From Meandrina meandrites (Eukaryota > Cnidaria > Anthozoa > Scleractinia > Meandrinidae): DNA of 64,000 bases. Shown piece by piece: positions 33,084-45,800 of the stretch. Below the pieces are notes generated by a model. The model was not told the origin of the DNA, made no database searches, and worked only from the letters and a program-made list of their open reading frames with translations. Position 1 is the stretch's first letter. Every line of letters begins with the position of its first letter. Location of the stretch: contig OY855907.1 in the NCBI GenBank assembly GCA_963693305.1, forward strand, positions 30,813,801 to 30,877,800, in the 5' to 3' direction. Both the position numbers and the translations under genes were made by a program.

Positions 33084-34343
33084 ATGGCGGCCCTGTTGGA
33101 ACTCGTAAAATTGTTTTCCCGTAAAAGAAAAGCTGAAGAAGAGTTTTTAACTTCCCAATATAAAATGAACGAAGAAATGGCAAAGAAACGTTGTCAAAGG
33201 GAGATGGAGTTTGAAATGGAAGCTTCAGAACCCGCTGTTCTGTCAGCGATCGTGATTACAAAAAGCAACAGAAACGAGCGCGGCCCAGATGAACTGAGGA
33301 ACGGCAATTGGTGGGCCAACGGTTACCAAAACTGGGATCAGGAGTCTTTCAAGAAAAAGTTGAGGGTGTCTCGAGACACATTTGAATTTATTTTGGGCGA
33401 AATTAAAGATCTTATCGTTAAGGAAGCCACGCGTATGAAACCCAATCCAACTCCACCTGCTACCCAGTTGGCTTTATGCCTATACAAGCTTGCTCATGGT
33501 TGTACTTTTTTAACTGTTGGAGATCTCTTTGGTGTCGCAGAATCAACTGCCCAAGTAATTTTTCAAGACGTTTGTAAGGCCATTGTGGGATGTCTGTATG
33601 ACAGACTTGTTTACCTGCCAAGAAATCTGCAAGAGTGGAGCCAAGAACTAGAAAGTTTTCTTGAAAATTGGGAGTTTCCCTGCGTTGGGGCATGGGATGG
33701 ATTCCATGTCTATGTAAGTACTAAACTCAAGAACTTTTACAGCTACAAGAAAAGGTATTCAGTGACAAACATGGGATTTATCGGTCATAACAAGCGATTT
33801 ATGTGGGCTGCAGTGGGTGCTCCAGGATCTACACATGACTCAAGGCTTCTAAGAAGTTGTGGTATTTATTCTGAAATTGAAGCCGGTCACGTGCTTCCTA
33901 ACAGGTCTTTGAACCTTCACCCTTATGGGCAGATTCCGTTCACCACTGTGGGTGATTCAGCATTTCCTAATCACTCCTGGCTTTTAAAGCCATACAAAGA
34001 GGGAACAAGGGTACACAAGCAAAGGTATTTCAACAGGAGACTTTGTTCTGCCAGAGTAGTTTCTGAACATGCATATGGAATGTTAAAGGGGCGGTGGAGA
34101 ATTCTCTACAAAAAAACAGAGTGCCATTTAGACAACATTTCCCTTGTCATTATGACATGCATTGCTCTCCATAATCTCTGTATCCACCGAAGTGATCCCT
34201 GTAACCCCAGGTGGAGGCTTCAGGTCAATGAGCTCAATCTGATTCGAAATGCTGATGCCCAAGCCGAAGATGGAAATACAACAAGAGAAGCCATTGCCAA
34301 TTGGTTGTGGGATATCAGAGAGGAGAAAAATGCAGTTCCTTGA
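33084..34343 (+). CDS. Harbinger DDE transposase (HARBI1-like), 419 aa
   Basis: This is a DDE-4 superfamily nuclease of PIF/Harbinger elements, the enzyme that cuts the element out and inserts it at 3 bp targets. The start is the ATG in AAGATGGCGGCC at 33084. The frame extends upstream without another ATG. The N-terminal third has basic and helical stretches (LFSRKRKAEEEF) and a helix-turn-helix-like region (LFGVAESTAQVIFQDVCKAI). The catalytic region shows GAWDGFHVYVS (first Asp near residue 203), GAPGSTHDSRLL (second Asp near 252) and EHAYGMLKGRWR (Glu near 327), then CIALHNLCI, typical of the family. The length is usual for a full transposase and no stop or frameshift is seen. It lies tail to tail with the Myb-like gene, 760 bp apart, inside shared terminal repeats. 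It could be mistaken for a host HARBI1 gene, but the surrounding terminal repeats argue for an element gene. Confidence 0.93.
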   Translation: MAALLELVKLFSRKRKAEEEFLTSQYKMNEEMAKKRCQREMEFEMEASEPAVLSAIVITKSNRNERGPDELRNGNWWANGYQNWDQESFKKKLRVSRDTFEFILGEIKDLIVKEATRMKPNPTPPATQLALCLYKLAHGCTFLTVGDLFGVAESTAQVIFQDVCKAIVGCLYDRLVYLPRNLQEWSQELESFLENWEFPCVGAWDGFHVYVSTKLKNFYSYKKRYSVTNMGFIGHNKRFMWAAVGAPGSTHDSRLLRSCGIYSEIEAGHVLPNRSLNLHPYGQIPFTTVGDSAFPNHSWLLKPYKEGTRVHKQRYFNRRLCSARVVSEHAYGMLKGRWRILYKKTECHLDNISLVIMTCIALHNLCIHRSDPCNPRWRLQVNELNLIRNADAQAEDGNTTREAIANWLWDIREEKNAVP

Positions 34344-35105
34344 TTTTGTAGACCAAAGAAGTAAAAACCACAGGCAAAAACTGAGAAACTTAACTTTACT
34401 TTAACCCTTGCAGTTTTGATATAAAACCACAGGTTATGTTAAAGAAAACAACGATCTGTATATTGCAGTATTGAAATTCAAGTTTGAAATTATCTTTTTT
34501 AAAACTATGTAACTTACACAGTGTACATAAGAAACACAATCATACATAAGGTATGAATCAAAAGTATTGCTTGACTTTTCATGCATGTGTGCAACTGCAC
34601 TTTCAACTTAAGTTAACTGAGCAACCAGAGAAGCATGTTCAATTTTACAAGAGTGTCATTCTCAAGTAAAATTGTGTTTAACAGGTTTGTTTGACATGTA
34701 CAACATTTATTAGCAGGTTGCCATTCCAAATATTAGAATAAATGGATTACAAAACAACACAACTGCCTGCTTGATGTGGATACGTGAAGCAGGGCTTAAC
34801 CTTAACTTATTTCAAGGACTGAAAATTTACATTTAAGTGGGCCACGTAAGCCCTAAGTGAATCATTAACATTTTAAATACTTAATGAAATAATAATAAAC
34901 AAGCTAGAATCCACCAAAAGACACAGAATAATAATATGTCAGACAATTTCAAAACAATATAGTTGTAGGTGGAAAAATCATCCCCCCTAAATTTCATGGT
35001 ATAATACAGCAAAGTCTGACAGATGAACAAGTTTATAGCAAGATGTAGGAGCATCCACTAACCAGCTCTTCTATCAAGCTTGAGTTTCCCCTAAGTGACA
35101 TTTAT
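34344..35105. other. Intergenic spacer between the two Harbinger genes
   Basis: AT-rich, non-coding, with the 3' ends of both convergent genes. AATAAA-like sequences are present (GAATAAATGG near 34737), but the cleavage sites cannot be assigned. Confidence 0.5.
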
Positions 35106-36170
35106 CTAATACCAAGTCATGCTCATAGATGGTTGATCATTCTGCAGATTCTGGCTATCCATATCTAAAATATTGGTATCCTGGCCACCCCTTGTCAACC
35201 CCTGATGGGTGGGAGGAGTATGGCTGTAGGGGTTGGGCATAGAGCTGTAGTACTGGGGAGGGGGAACAAGGGGTTGCACAGGCATTGTTTGCTCTTGGGG
35301 ATGTGGCTGCACTCTTTGGGGTGGAACACTTGAATATTTCATGATGATATCAAGCGTCTTCAGCTCATGCTGCCTATTCAATTCCGCTTGCTCTTTCTGA
35401 AAAGCCAGAAATTCAGCATGCCTTTCTTTGTCTGCTTCCATCATCCTTTCGCAACGCTTTTGCTGTGATTCACCAAGTGAGTGAAAACTCTTTGCAATCT
35501 CATTTATGGCCTGGGACTGACTTCTTATTCGTTTCTTCCGATCTAATGGTTTTACGTCCAATCCACTTTTCAGTGCATTCCTTTTGACATTTTCGGTTCC
35601 ACTGTCACTTGTGGATGTTAAATCTGACTCACCAGCCTCCTCTGCATAGCTGCTATTATGGCTTACATCTGTTTGCTCTTCTTCGCTGCCGGTGTCTGAG
35701 TTATCATCTGACAAAACATCACTTGCTTTAGATGAAAGTTCCATATTACCGTGAGTGTCAGAAAATATAGGATTTATAATTGCATACCACTGTGGCTCCT
35801 GTATTGCAGCCTTTCCACTACCTTTCTTGATTCGATCAGTGTATTTACGCCATTGATCTTTCATCCACTTGAACTTGTTTCGAAGCTTTTCCACATCAAT
35901 TTTCAAAGGAGTTAAATCCTTTTTCGATTTAGATCCACGATGTTCCCGCTCGTTTTCTTCCAAGAATTCTTCGGTCGACATACGTTCCTCAAGAACCTTC
36001 TTTATATCCTCGAAAACAGTTTTGTTTGCAGTCTTCTTCAACGCAAGCGTGTCCAGTTTGTAACCAAAGTCGTTTTCCTCGTCTGCCAGAACGAAGGCAA
36101 AGTACTTCAGCTCTGTTTCTGTCCATGGACGACTTCGCTGTTTCGCACCTGCATCAGCTGCAGCCGCCAT
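35106..36170 (-). CDS. Harbinger Myb/trihelix-like accessory protein, 354 aa
   Basis: Harbinger elements usually encode a second protein with a Myb/SANT-like or trihelix DNA-binding domain that brings the transposase to the nucleus and to the ends of the element. The start is taken at ATG 36170 (AACAACATGGCGGCTGC). The frame is open 14 codons further up but without ATG. Residues ~10-135 carry the tryptophan-spaced helical domain: RPWTETELKYFAFVLADEEN, then LRNKFKWMKDQWRKYTDRI and EPQWYAIINPIF. An acidic, serine-rich linker follows (SDDNSDTGSEEEQTD), then a charged coiled segment (ERMMEADKERHAEFLAFQKE) and a proline/glutamine-rich tail (PPQRVQPHPQEQTMPVQPLV). No break is seen. Convergent with the transposase. 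Confidence 0.85.
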   Translation of the reverse strand: MAAAADAGAKQRSRPWTETELKYFAFVLADEENDFGYKLDTLALKKTANKTVFEDIKKVLEERMSTEEFLEENEREHRGSKSKKDLTPLKIDVEKLRNKFKWMKDQWRKYTDRIKKGSGKAAIQEPQWYAIINPIFSDTHGNMELSSKASDVLSDDNSDTGSEEEQTDVSHNSSYAEEAGESDLTSTSDSGTENVKRNALKSGLDVKPLDRKKRIRSQSQAINEIAKSFHSLGESQQKRCERMMEADKERHAEFLAFQKEQAELNRQHELKTLDIIMKYSSVPPQRVQPHPQEQTMPVQPLVPPPQYYSSMPNPYSHTPPTHQGLTRGGQDTNILDMDSQNLQNDQPSMSMTWY

Positions 36171-36346
36171 GTTGTTATGTTTGGCGTTTAACCGCTGGCT
36201 TTTTCGTAACACGGTCTCAATTTTTAGCGTTATTCGTCTGCTGCCCGTCTTTATACATACAGACGCGTTACGCGTCTAGACGAGCTACCTTTCGAAACTC
36301 GTCTTGAACGACGCACTACGAAAGATAACTCGTCCAGACGCGTAAC

Positions 36347-36377
<31 letters not shown>

Positions 36378-36451
36378 CATAACCAGACGAGCTACAAATG
36401 TTTGCCCAAGCTCGTCCAGACGGGTAACGCGTCTCTAGTATAAAAACGGCC

Positions 36452-37843
36452 AATAACAGGCAGTCGAAAACTGCAGGTTGATGCCAGTGGTGGTATGAAG
36501 ATAAATAGTTTATAAAAGAGCTTATCAGTGTCATGTCGCCGTCGATAAAATAAGCTCAAACCAAACTTGAAAACAGTGATAAAATTTTATTCACCCCGCG
36601 CGTCATTTTAGAAGCTCACAAACATAAAACAGCACGAAATCCCTAATCAATCTACAGAATTTCCAAACTAATACTAAATTGACACAAGCAATACTTGCCA
36701 CACTTTCCATTACTTTTACTATTAATAAAAATACTCCGTTATATTTTCTGAAGGAACGTAGTAATTATCCATTGAAAATTGAAAGAATGCGTATTGATCA
36801 CAATCACTGTCTGTCTCAAATCTAAAGACGTTCGCTTCGAAAGCCCAAAAATCCTTACTTTTTAAGCTAAACTAATAAAAAAACAATTAAAAGAAACTTT
36901 GCTTCAATTTCATTTCCTTTAACATTGAGCGAAGAATTTTTCGAAAAGCGACAAAATATCAAAATGAAATTCGACAAGCGAGCGTTTCAAATTTGCCGGT
37001 ATATAACTTAAAATCCGCTCAAATAAATCGAAGAAATAAAAAACAATCGAAAGAAACCGGCTTTGTTTCAGGTTGCGTGATTACATCTCGAGCCAATTCT
37101 GTTCGACGTTCAAAAAAACATTAAAACGAACTTCAAGGTAGATTTTTATGCAGGCCCTATTAATTTGGGGTTTTCGGCTGAGGCTGAGGCTGTGCATTCT
37201 TATTATTTTTCACGATTTGAGGCTGAAAATGTTCTTTAAACGTTTTTAATTTAGACATGTAAGAAGTGTAAGTTGAGCTACAAACTGAGATGTTCTACAC
37301 AGTATATCATACAGCAAGAAAACAACGTAAGACCACAGTTTTGCACCTTAATAATACCGCTCATTAAACAAAATATTAAATCAAATGGGCAAAATAAAGA
37401 CGTTCTCTGACTATCAGCCTGGGATATGTTCTTAGCATGTTCTTAATAAAATTTACAATAGGTAGATCTCAGCCTCAACGTTCTTTACACATGTTTATAA
37501 AAAAAAGTTCTTATAAAAAAGAGAGTGTACTAGGCAACAAAATTATAGGGAAACGGAAAAATTTGGGATATCTAAGTGATCTAATAATTTCAGATTCCGG
37601 AATATCTAACATAAAAGTTGGCGATTCAGATCACCGCAATTAACGGATAAGGAATATTCAGGCCAAAAATTAATGAGATGAGGGATAAACAGCCCCCCTT
37701 TATGGGGCCTCGTTATGAGCTGCGCTCGCACATCCTCGCAGTTAACTAACCCCTCCTGTTTCTAACAGTATTTTCTTTCTTCTTTGATTTAAATTACCAG
37801 CATTCAACTTTACAATGCAATTTGTCAATAACATGAATGAGCT
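36452..37843. other. Right non-coding part of the ~6 kb insertion
   Basis: AT-rich with many AAGAAA- and CGAAA-containing stretches. Only short frames, none with a domain. It ends at the CATGAATGAGCT inverted repeat. Confidence 0.4.
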
Positions 37844-37864
37844 GGCTCTGAGGCCACTTTGATT

Positions 37865-37980
37865 TTATTTTGTAGTTTTTTAGTAAACATGGTAAAAACA
37901 TAAAGCTTTAATTTGTTAATTGCGGATTCCTATGTGCTGCTAGTGCAAAGATGATAATGTTCTTATACTTAAAAACAACA
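37865..37980. repeat. Dispersed repeat, right portion of the interrupted copy
   Basis: TAAACATGGTAAAAACATAA, AGCTTTAATTTGTTAATTGC, GGATTCCTATGTGCTG and AATGTTCTTATACTTAA match 63905-64000, where they directly follow the sequence found here at 31545-31876. Confidence 0.8.
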
Positions 37981-38246
37981 ACAACAAAAAATAACGTTCA
38001 TCACTATCTGGATTGAAAAACATAATTGGGATTAAAAAAAGATTGTATAATCAGGAATTGACAACTATTTTCTGATTTAACACATTAATTTCGGATTCCT
38101 ATATTATTTTACGGCACGCGATTCGTTTAAAAGATATGTAGGACGCGAAAATTATGAAAAACATATTACATCTGCAGTTTACATTTTATTCAACTTGTTG
38201 TTAACTTGACTGTAACTGGGGTATATAATGTATGTCAAGACACCAT

Positions 38247-38398
38247 ATAGTCGCCCTGCAGCTTTGCTTGCAGTTAACATTTATTTACTGCTGTTTGCTT
38301 GCGGTTAGCATTTTACCCTGTAGTTTGCTTTCGGTTAGCATTTATTTACTGCAATTTGCTTGCGGTTAGCATTTATTTTGTGGTTGGGCGACTATATG
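38247..38398. mobile_element. ~150 bp MITE made of ~40 bp repeats
   Basis: The ends ATATAGTCGCCC and GGGCGACTATAT are inverted. Inside, four imperfect units of ~40 bp (GTTTGCTTGCGGTTAGCATT then TATTTACTGC) follow one another. A small non-autonomous element is the simplest reading. Confidence 0.7.
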
Positions 38399-39747
38399 TT
38401 TTTCATGGTTGGCGGCCATGTTGACTTACCATGAAGTATAATGCCGTAACTGGCTTTTCATAAACACAGACTGTGTGTTCCTTTAATAAGTGAATGTACA
38501 AAATATGCAGTTGATCACATGTTACTACAATTAGTTGGCTGGGGAAAGTAAATGATATTTAATTTATTTATATTTACATTAATTTACACCTTTTGAAAAA
38601 TACAATGCGTTCTACAATATAAAGATAATAAAAAGCGAAAGCTGTCATGAAGTCCTACTAGGCTTACGAGGAAAGCGCCTTTTACATATTGTTCTATTTC
38701 AAACGCTAAATTCCAGACGTTCAGGCCTGTTCAAATATACATGCAACTAACAGCGATCATGCTGTGTCTGCATTATTCCTTTTGTTACTACCCTTGTTAT
38801 TACCATACTACTCCAAACATAGTGCCAGTAGCAAAAATTTAATAGAGGCGGTTTGAGAAACCACAGTACTTGAATCATTGGTTTATCTACCAGAATATGA
38901 TCGCGAAAACAAAACTGAATCGCTGATGGTTTCTTGCTTTTAAAGAAGACTATCCACATTCAGGTTTCAAATTGGAAACGTACTGTCAAGTTTTTAAAAA
39001 TGCAGCATTGGCCAGCATGTCAAGACTTAAGTGTCCGGAAAACTGCTGTGCTCTGTGCTCATATTCATTTTTAAGCTACACTACCTATTCTCAGGTATAG
39101 CTGATAGCGGAGCAAACAACGAATTTGTGCTACAGTTACCAAAGCAACACAGAGCGCTCACTGATTTGACATTGTACTAAATCAGAATATATGTACCTTT
39201 TTGTCAATGCACTAAGTTTGTTTATAGTAAGCGTTCAATTTTGTTATTGATTTTGTCAGACCTGAGAGATGCAAATGGAGCACAAATAGATAAGAAAAAC
39301 ATTTGCTCCTTATAAAATATTCAGCTCTCCTGATTACATCACAACTAACCAGTTAATTAACAACACTGACGAGAGCACATGTCAGGTATACACTATTTTT
39401 AGCCTTTCATTTGTGATGTTTATGCCATATTAATTATCAAAAGGGTAAATAGTAGTGTTCTGTTCGATCTCACGCATTTTGCGACACTGTGACGCAAAAA
39501 CAATAAATGGCGGTCACTTACGTCCAGGATTGAACACAGGTATTGTTTACTGAACTGATTCATGTTTGACTGGGTTATTTGATATTTCCATATTACGTCA
39601 TATTTGACAGAACTGGGTGCATGGTGCATTTTTGGTAATGAGGACACTTTGTGATGCCTATTATAAAGAACGTGCGATGGCCGTGATTGTCTGATCGATG
39701 TTGTTTAACGACCCACGTCAATCTTATGCCTGAAATGAGTTGCTGAA
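38399..39747. other. 3' flank of receptor copy B
   Basis: Non-coding. It must contain the 3' UTR and polyadenylation site of the receptor (minus strand), but I cannot place them with confidence. No repeat family recognised. Confidence 0.4.
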
Positions 39748-39846
39748 CTAAAAAGCAGTATTTTCCTCTTCCTGACCATCGATCTCTGTTGCCAAATTCA
39801 CGTTCCCTTCAGATTTAATTTCAAAGCTTTCATCCTTTAGGGAATC
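39748..39846 (-). CDS. Copy B exon 18: acidic C-terminal tail and stop
   Basis: [20 protein letters not shown] then [12 protein letters not shown] and a TAG stop. The acceptor follows a long T tract (TTTTTTTTTTCAG). There is no tyrosine in this tail, so docking sites must lie elsewhere. Confidence 0.88.
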   Translation of the reverse strand, partial: DSLKDESFEIKSEGNVNLATEIDGQEEENTAF

Positions 39847-42800
39847 CTGAAAAAAAAAACGAAAGAATTTGACTACGTATATAGATTTATAGTGGAAAAC
39901 AGCTAGCCTAATAAATACGATGCCTTCGAGAAAGGTACCCTGGGGTTGCGTATTGTTGAATTTTTTCCTACAGTAGAAAAACAACATTTTGCAACCAGAG
40001 GAACAAATTAAAAAGAGTGAAAGAAAACTAACGATCAGTTGAATTCATTGATAAAAAAATTGACAGCGATTATTTTTCCCATTAGGTGTAAAAGAAATAC
40101 ATTTAAGTTAAGTTTTTTTTATGATAGGTTCTTATAGATCATTCACTTCTTACTTCTTTGCTTTCCAGCTCCTTCTCAAGCGACGTCACAAGATCAGCAA
40201 ACGAAGGCCGCTGTGAGGGGTCTGGAAGCCAGCATGACATCATAATATCGTAACTGTTGTAACAGCGATATCACAGAATTGATGTTAATATATTACAATG
40301 AACTTAGAAATTAAAAGATACAGATTTGTCTTTGCTGTGTTAACGTCAGATCCTTAAATAATGAGTTTAATTTCCTTACAACAAAGGGATTTCAAAGCAG
40401 TTGATGTGATTGGCTAGTTTTCAAGGACAAGGGGGACAAGGACAAGCGGCTCTTTCGACGAGAATGAATGAGTTTCAGATAAGCAGTAGAACCGAGACCA
40501 AATTTTATTTGTATCAGTAGTCAGGTTGCCTCAGAATGAAGATACTTTGCCCTTCTCCTCAAAAGGGCGTAACAGAGAAAGCAATGACAGCAAGAGACGA
40601 AGATAAAGATATGGTGATACACAATGTCCTTAACATAATCAAAGAAAAAGTCAAAGGGAAGTAGGGAGGACTGTTTTTAGTTGTATATGTTTGTATACTA
40701 AGCGTATAATCATCGTTAAGTTGAATGTAATTATTGATCTGTTGGAAAATATTCTTAAACTTGGTCAGTCATTAAAGGGAGAAAAAGACTATGGGAAGAT
40801 AGGGGATAGGATGAATAGGCCATTTCCGAGTTACTCTTTGCCTCATTTTCAAAACAAGTCCTCGTGCAAAACGATTCAAATGAAAACGATTTTGATTTCC
40901 TTGAAAATGGACATGCATGCAAAACTCATTTTCATATGAATGGTTTCGCACGAAGACTGGTTTTAACACAGAGGCAAAAGTTAGCTCGGAAATGGTAGCA
41001 TGCGAATATACCATGGTTTCATTGCTTGTTTTAGAACGTTTGTGGAATAAAAGCTCGAATTCCTTTTCCTCGTAAAGGTTAAACTCGCTACACCTTTCTG
41101 TAACAATTTGAAAGTAAAATAATATTACATGTCATCTAGGCATCCATCCGGTTTTATTAATCGTTTTCCTGACTTGATAAATTCGACAACCTCCATTCCT
41201 CCAAGTCCGGAATACGGCATTTTACCTTAATGAGAAAAGTAATATATGTTAAGGAGCAAGTCTCAGCAACATAAATGAAAAAAAAAAAAAATGATCCAGA
41301 TTGGTTTTATTTCTACAAGTACGTATTTAAGTACTAGTCACAATGTAATATACAGTAAAAAAATATTTGTGGTCTTTAAGACAAGTTAGTGACGTTTTAA
41401 ATGGTAACACTGAGATTTATTTGAGTTAAGTATGCTTATTCGTTCATTGAAAATACGGTAGAGGATTAAAACGTTATTGAAAAACAAAAGAGTCAAAGAA
41501 AAGTTCAATGAAATAAGTTAAATAATAATATAAAATAATGTTGATGACGACGACCGTGATGATGCCGATGATATTAATAACTTAGTTTAGTGTTTTGATA
41601 CTACTAGAGTAATATGTGCCTTCACCACTTACTCAAATGACAAGGCAATTTTAAGGAAATGTTTACCTCCCGATTCAATCTCCCATAGAAGCACGCCAAA
41701 TGACCACCTGCAAACCAGAGGTAATCCATGTGACTTTCACATGTGATATGCACAAATCTAACAAAATATGTATAATTTAACTGACTCGATCTAGAAAAGA
41801 AAGAGCAAAACCTTTTTTTATCAGAGCTAATCGGCAAATGACATTACTATACATTACTGAAAAAAAAATGCTCTGAAAACAATGATACTATACCTTGAAT
41901 GTATACGACAAGAAATAAGGAGTAAGGATGGAAAACGTTAAAAGGTGTAGAAACGATTGCTTGGACTAAACGTGGCCCTCAGAACTCAATTTTCGCTCAA
42001 CATCTGTAATTTTATAACAACATTGTCTGTTATGTTTTTCTTTTAAATTTTAAACTTAAGGACGCATTCAAACAATCAACTTACACGTCTGTCTTAGTAT
42101 CGAAAATGTAATCCTCCAACGACTCAAGGGCCATCCAACGAACTGGTAACATCCCCTTGTTTGGAAAAACCATCAGAAAATTCCATTACAAAGCTCCGCT
42201 GAAGTTATAATGCAACTGCTATTTCACACCAGGTCATGTTCAGTCAGGCTAAACCGTTACTACTGCAAGAAACTGACATCGTGATTACTTGGGCATTGAT
42301 CTTCAAATATAACAAACTGATAACAAGTTCATTTTCAGAGTAAATCAACAACCTAATTTTCAATTTTGAACTGAAGCGATTCTGAAATACATCTCAATTA
42401 AAGCATTTTTGCTTTGCCTTAGTCGAGCCTCCTCTAACGCAACAACGTTAAGCATACACGTTATCATAGCTATAGTAATATTAAAATCTCGAAAGGGCGA
42501 TTTGCTCGGCACGACTTTTTTGCATGCGACAAGCTTACAACAGACCCACGACATGGATTAGGACCATTTAAACGCACGCGCGGTTTTCGTAAGTGATAGT
42601 TCGAATTACACGACGCGATTCGTGTTGCGTTCATGGCGTAAGTTTCTCTCGTGCGAAAAGGTCGTACCGTGCAAGTCGCCCTTAATAGGAATATTTTTCG
42701 GGTTATTCTAAGGCCTTCCGCTAGCAGGAGCTTTGGTTTTATTAATAAAAAATGTACTTCCATACCCCTGATAAAGTTTCATATTCACCACTTTCGTACA

Positions 42801-45800
42801 CATCGCGTGATAAGCCGAAGTCGGAAACCATGGCAACATTATTCTTGCCAAGAAGCACATTCCTTGCTGCAAGATCACGATGAACGCACTGAAAAAACAA
42901 CAACGGTAAAACAATAATTCAAAACTTAACTTAACCTAACATTTAAACCACACCCCTACGAACACAAAGCATTCTTTCCCAAAACCTCTACTTCAAGCAA
43001 CGCAATTGGCAAATAAACCTGGAACTTTGTGGTTCCACAGACCTTGGGTTAACGAATTGTAATAAGTTAGAGGAGGTAGTTAGGAGGTGCCAATTAAATA
43101 GGCATTTGTCCCAGCACGGTTTTGGCCCCAAAAAAGTTCGCTGGGGGTCGAAGATATTATATATGCAGAAAAAATGGCCGTCTAATATTGTGATAGCAAA
43201 TTGCTGAAACGTCCGCCCAAAATTAAAGTGATACTGAAAATGACGTGGAGAGTATTACAGGCGTCTCATCCAGGGAAGCAGAGTTTTAATCAGCGGCTGA
43301 ACGTCGTGAAAGCAGTGGAAATCGGTAGCTCACGTGTTCTGCCTGTATTTTTGGAGGTAATGTCTGGTAACCTATCAATCCCACCAATACTCGAACGTAC
43401 TCGAACGACAGATAGAGCGGTGTCACTCAACAAGGCAATTCCGCAGCAAACATTGTCGCGACGTACTTGGCACAATAAAAACGCCTAATTGTGTAAATGT
43501 ACTCCACTGATCTTAGACTTTTACTGTAAATAAAATTATATTAACCCTATTCAGACCGGGCTTTTTTGGATCTTTTCAGACCGGGGGGGGGCGCGGATTC
43601 CGCCCCCCCTCCGTAACTTCCAGAATATTTAAGCAATCGCAATAAAACTTACAGAATATATAGTATGTCCAGAAATCTATCTTTTTATATACGTCACGTG
43701 CGGTGATGACGTCACATCACGTGACAATTACATCATGATGTCAAAACAGCCGCCATCTTGGATCCGCCATCTTGGATTTCAAAACTTTTCCAAAACATCA
43801 GAAAACCGCCCAAAATTACTGAAAAATACTCAAAATCTATAAAACAGTGCAAAAAAACCTAAAAGAGGTGAAAGTAGTTGAATTAAAGTTAATTTTTATT
43901 AATGGAAACACGAAAATTACAAATTTGGAAAAATATGTCTGTCAAAATGACGTTGCCATGGTAACGTCAAGTTCCAGACTCAACAACCTATCCTACCAAT
44001 TTATTTCCAGATAAATTTTAGAAAAACTCGTAAAGTTTGGTAGCGTTTGGTTGAATCTTGAAAAAGTTATAAACGTTCAAAGTCAGCGCGGGCACTTTCC
44101 GCCCCCCCCCGGTCTGGATAGGGTTAAGGCGGGGCCAGCTATAGTGAGAACTAATACTAGTAGGTAGTTTGTTTCCGGAGGACCTTTTATATCGAGAAAA
44201 AATAAAGTTTTCCTTGATTTGCAGGTCGTTGTGGTTCCGTCAAACTTTAAATCTGTTCGATTTAAGGTTTACAATGATCAGAATTCGAATACTTTCTACA
44301 AAAGCGAAGCGCTTACCATGTTTGTCCATCGACTGTAAACAAGATAACTTAGGTGCAGAGAAGATCTGCAATTCGTACGAGCTATCACTTGCTATAGTGC
44401 AAAACAAGACTGAAGAAGTCGAAACTTAAATGAGTCATCCAAAAATGTATACTCGAGCCTGCTAGCAGAGTTTCTTCCTCTTCCCGATGTTTGTTGGGAG
44501 ATCAAAGAGACTCTGCTAGCAGGGTTAACCGCGCTGAGAAGTTTGGACACTGTCCATTCATATGGCTGTAGTGAAAATTCAAAAACAGGAAAAAGGTTTT
44601 CACGATAGCATAAGAATTTGGCATTCGGTGAGAATTTTCGAGGCTATGGAAAACTAGTATGGTATACATTAAATAACTTCTTTATTTACCTTCTTGTTGG
44701 ACAGGTGCAACATACCACTGGCCACGTCCCTTGCAATCCTCGTTTTGTCGATGAGTGAGAAATTTTCATTCTTTTTTGTAACGTTGTAATATGGATTTTC
44801 TCTGTGTTTCTTCAGTTCATTCAGCAAGCAGCCATTCTCAGCCAGACGAACGACCACCAATATTGACTCTATCTCAGTATGATAACAGGATTGATATATT
44901 TATTGGTATCACTATCTTAATAATACAAACGAACTGCAGAGTACGTTTATGCATTCCTGCAGAACAAAGTGCTTCGAGTAGACTTGTCCACCTGTTTAGG
45001 AAAGAACTTTTCACAGACACGACTCTAATAACAGCGTAGACTTACAATCTCTTAGTACAACATTCACTGTTTGTCATAACACATTTCCACAAATTTTTTG
45101 GTCACATCAAATGAAAAGATGCTCTCATGGGCGGATCCAGAAATTCAGAAAGAGGGGGCCGGAAAAATTTTCGACGACAATGTAACCTTGCCCCATACCC
45201 ACAACACAATCTTGATTGCACAAAACCGCTCGGAGGACGGTTGGTTACAAGAGTTTTTAGAATAGATCCAAGGGCTATGTTAGCATACACATATTGGCCA
45301 AGTTAGGTCGCGCAGGATGGAAAAATTCAATACGGCAATTAAGTTCGGGGCACAGATTACTACTGCTGCCACTATTGTTATCAGTATTGTTACTTAGAGC
45401 AGGCATTAGCTACCCTTAATCGCATCGAGTAATCATGGACGACGCTTCACAAAACGTTTCAAATGCCATTTGTTTAAGATCGTTAAATGACTGAATGAAA
45501 CAATACTTGCTATTATGCTATTATTTGTTGACTTACCGCTACTCGTACAAGCTCCGATGAGGCTTATGACGTTAGGATGTTCACCAACTGTCACCATGAT
45601 CTGTAGTTCGTTAATTAAGTCCTTCCTCTCCGTTTCTGTAGCATTTGCTGTAGTCGAAAACGTTTAGTTTTTAATTATTTATGTGTCTAAGTATTTTCTC
45701 TAATAAACACCACAATCTGTAAAATATAGATTGCGAGGTGACATAAAGCCCCTTTTATTGCGAATGTGAGCAACCGTTAACCAAGGATGAAACTCTCCTT

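Larger units (their letters stand above)
32900..36451. mobile_element. Intact autonomous PIF/Harbinger transposon, 3,552 bp
   Basis: Terminal inverted repeats GGCCGTTTTTATACTAGAG (32900-32918) and CTCTAGTATAAAAACGGCC (36433-36451) are perfect over 19 bp. The flanks are AAT on both sides (32897-32899 and 36452-36454), a 3 bp target duplication as expected for Harbinger. Subterminal regions repeat GACGAG, ACGCGTCT and CGTCTTTATACTAGAGACG in both orientations, likely binding sites for the Myb-like partner. It carries two convergent intact genes, transposase and Myb-like, so it may be recent and possibly active. Confidence 0.9.
31877..37843. mobile_element. ~6 kb insertion with AGCTCATTCATG ends, carrying a nested Harbinger
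   Basis: It begins AGCTCATTCATG and ends CATGAATGAGCT, a 12 bp perfect inverted repeat. The left end also forms a local palindrome (CTCATTCATGCGC ... GCAATGAATGAG). It separates two parts of a repeat that is continuous at 63.5-64.0 kb. Outside the nested Harbinger its ~2.4 kb show no gene. The right junction is not sharp (about 22 extra bases before similarity resumes), so exact ends and superfamily are uncertain. Confidence 0.5.
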
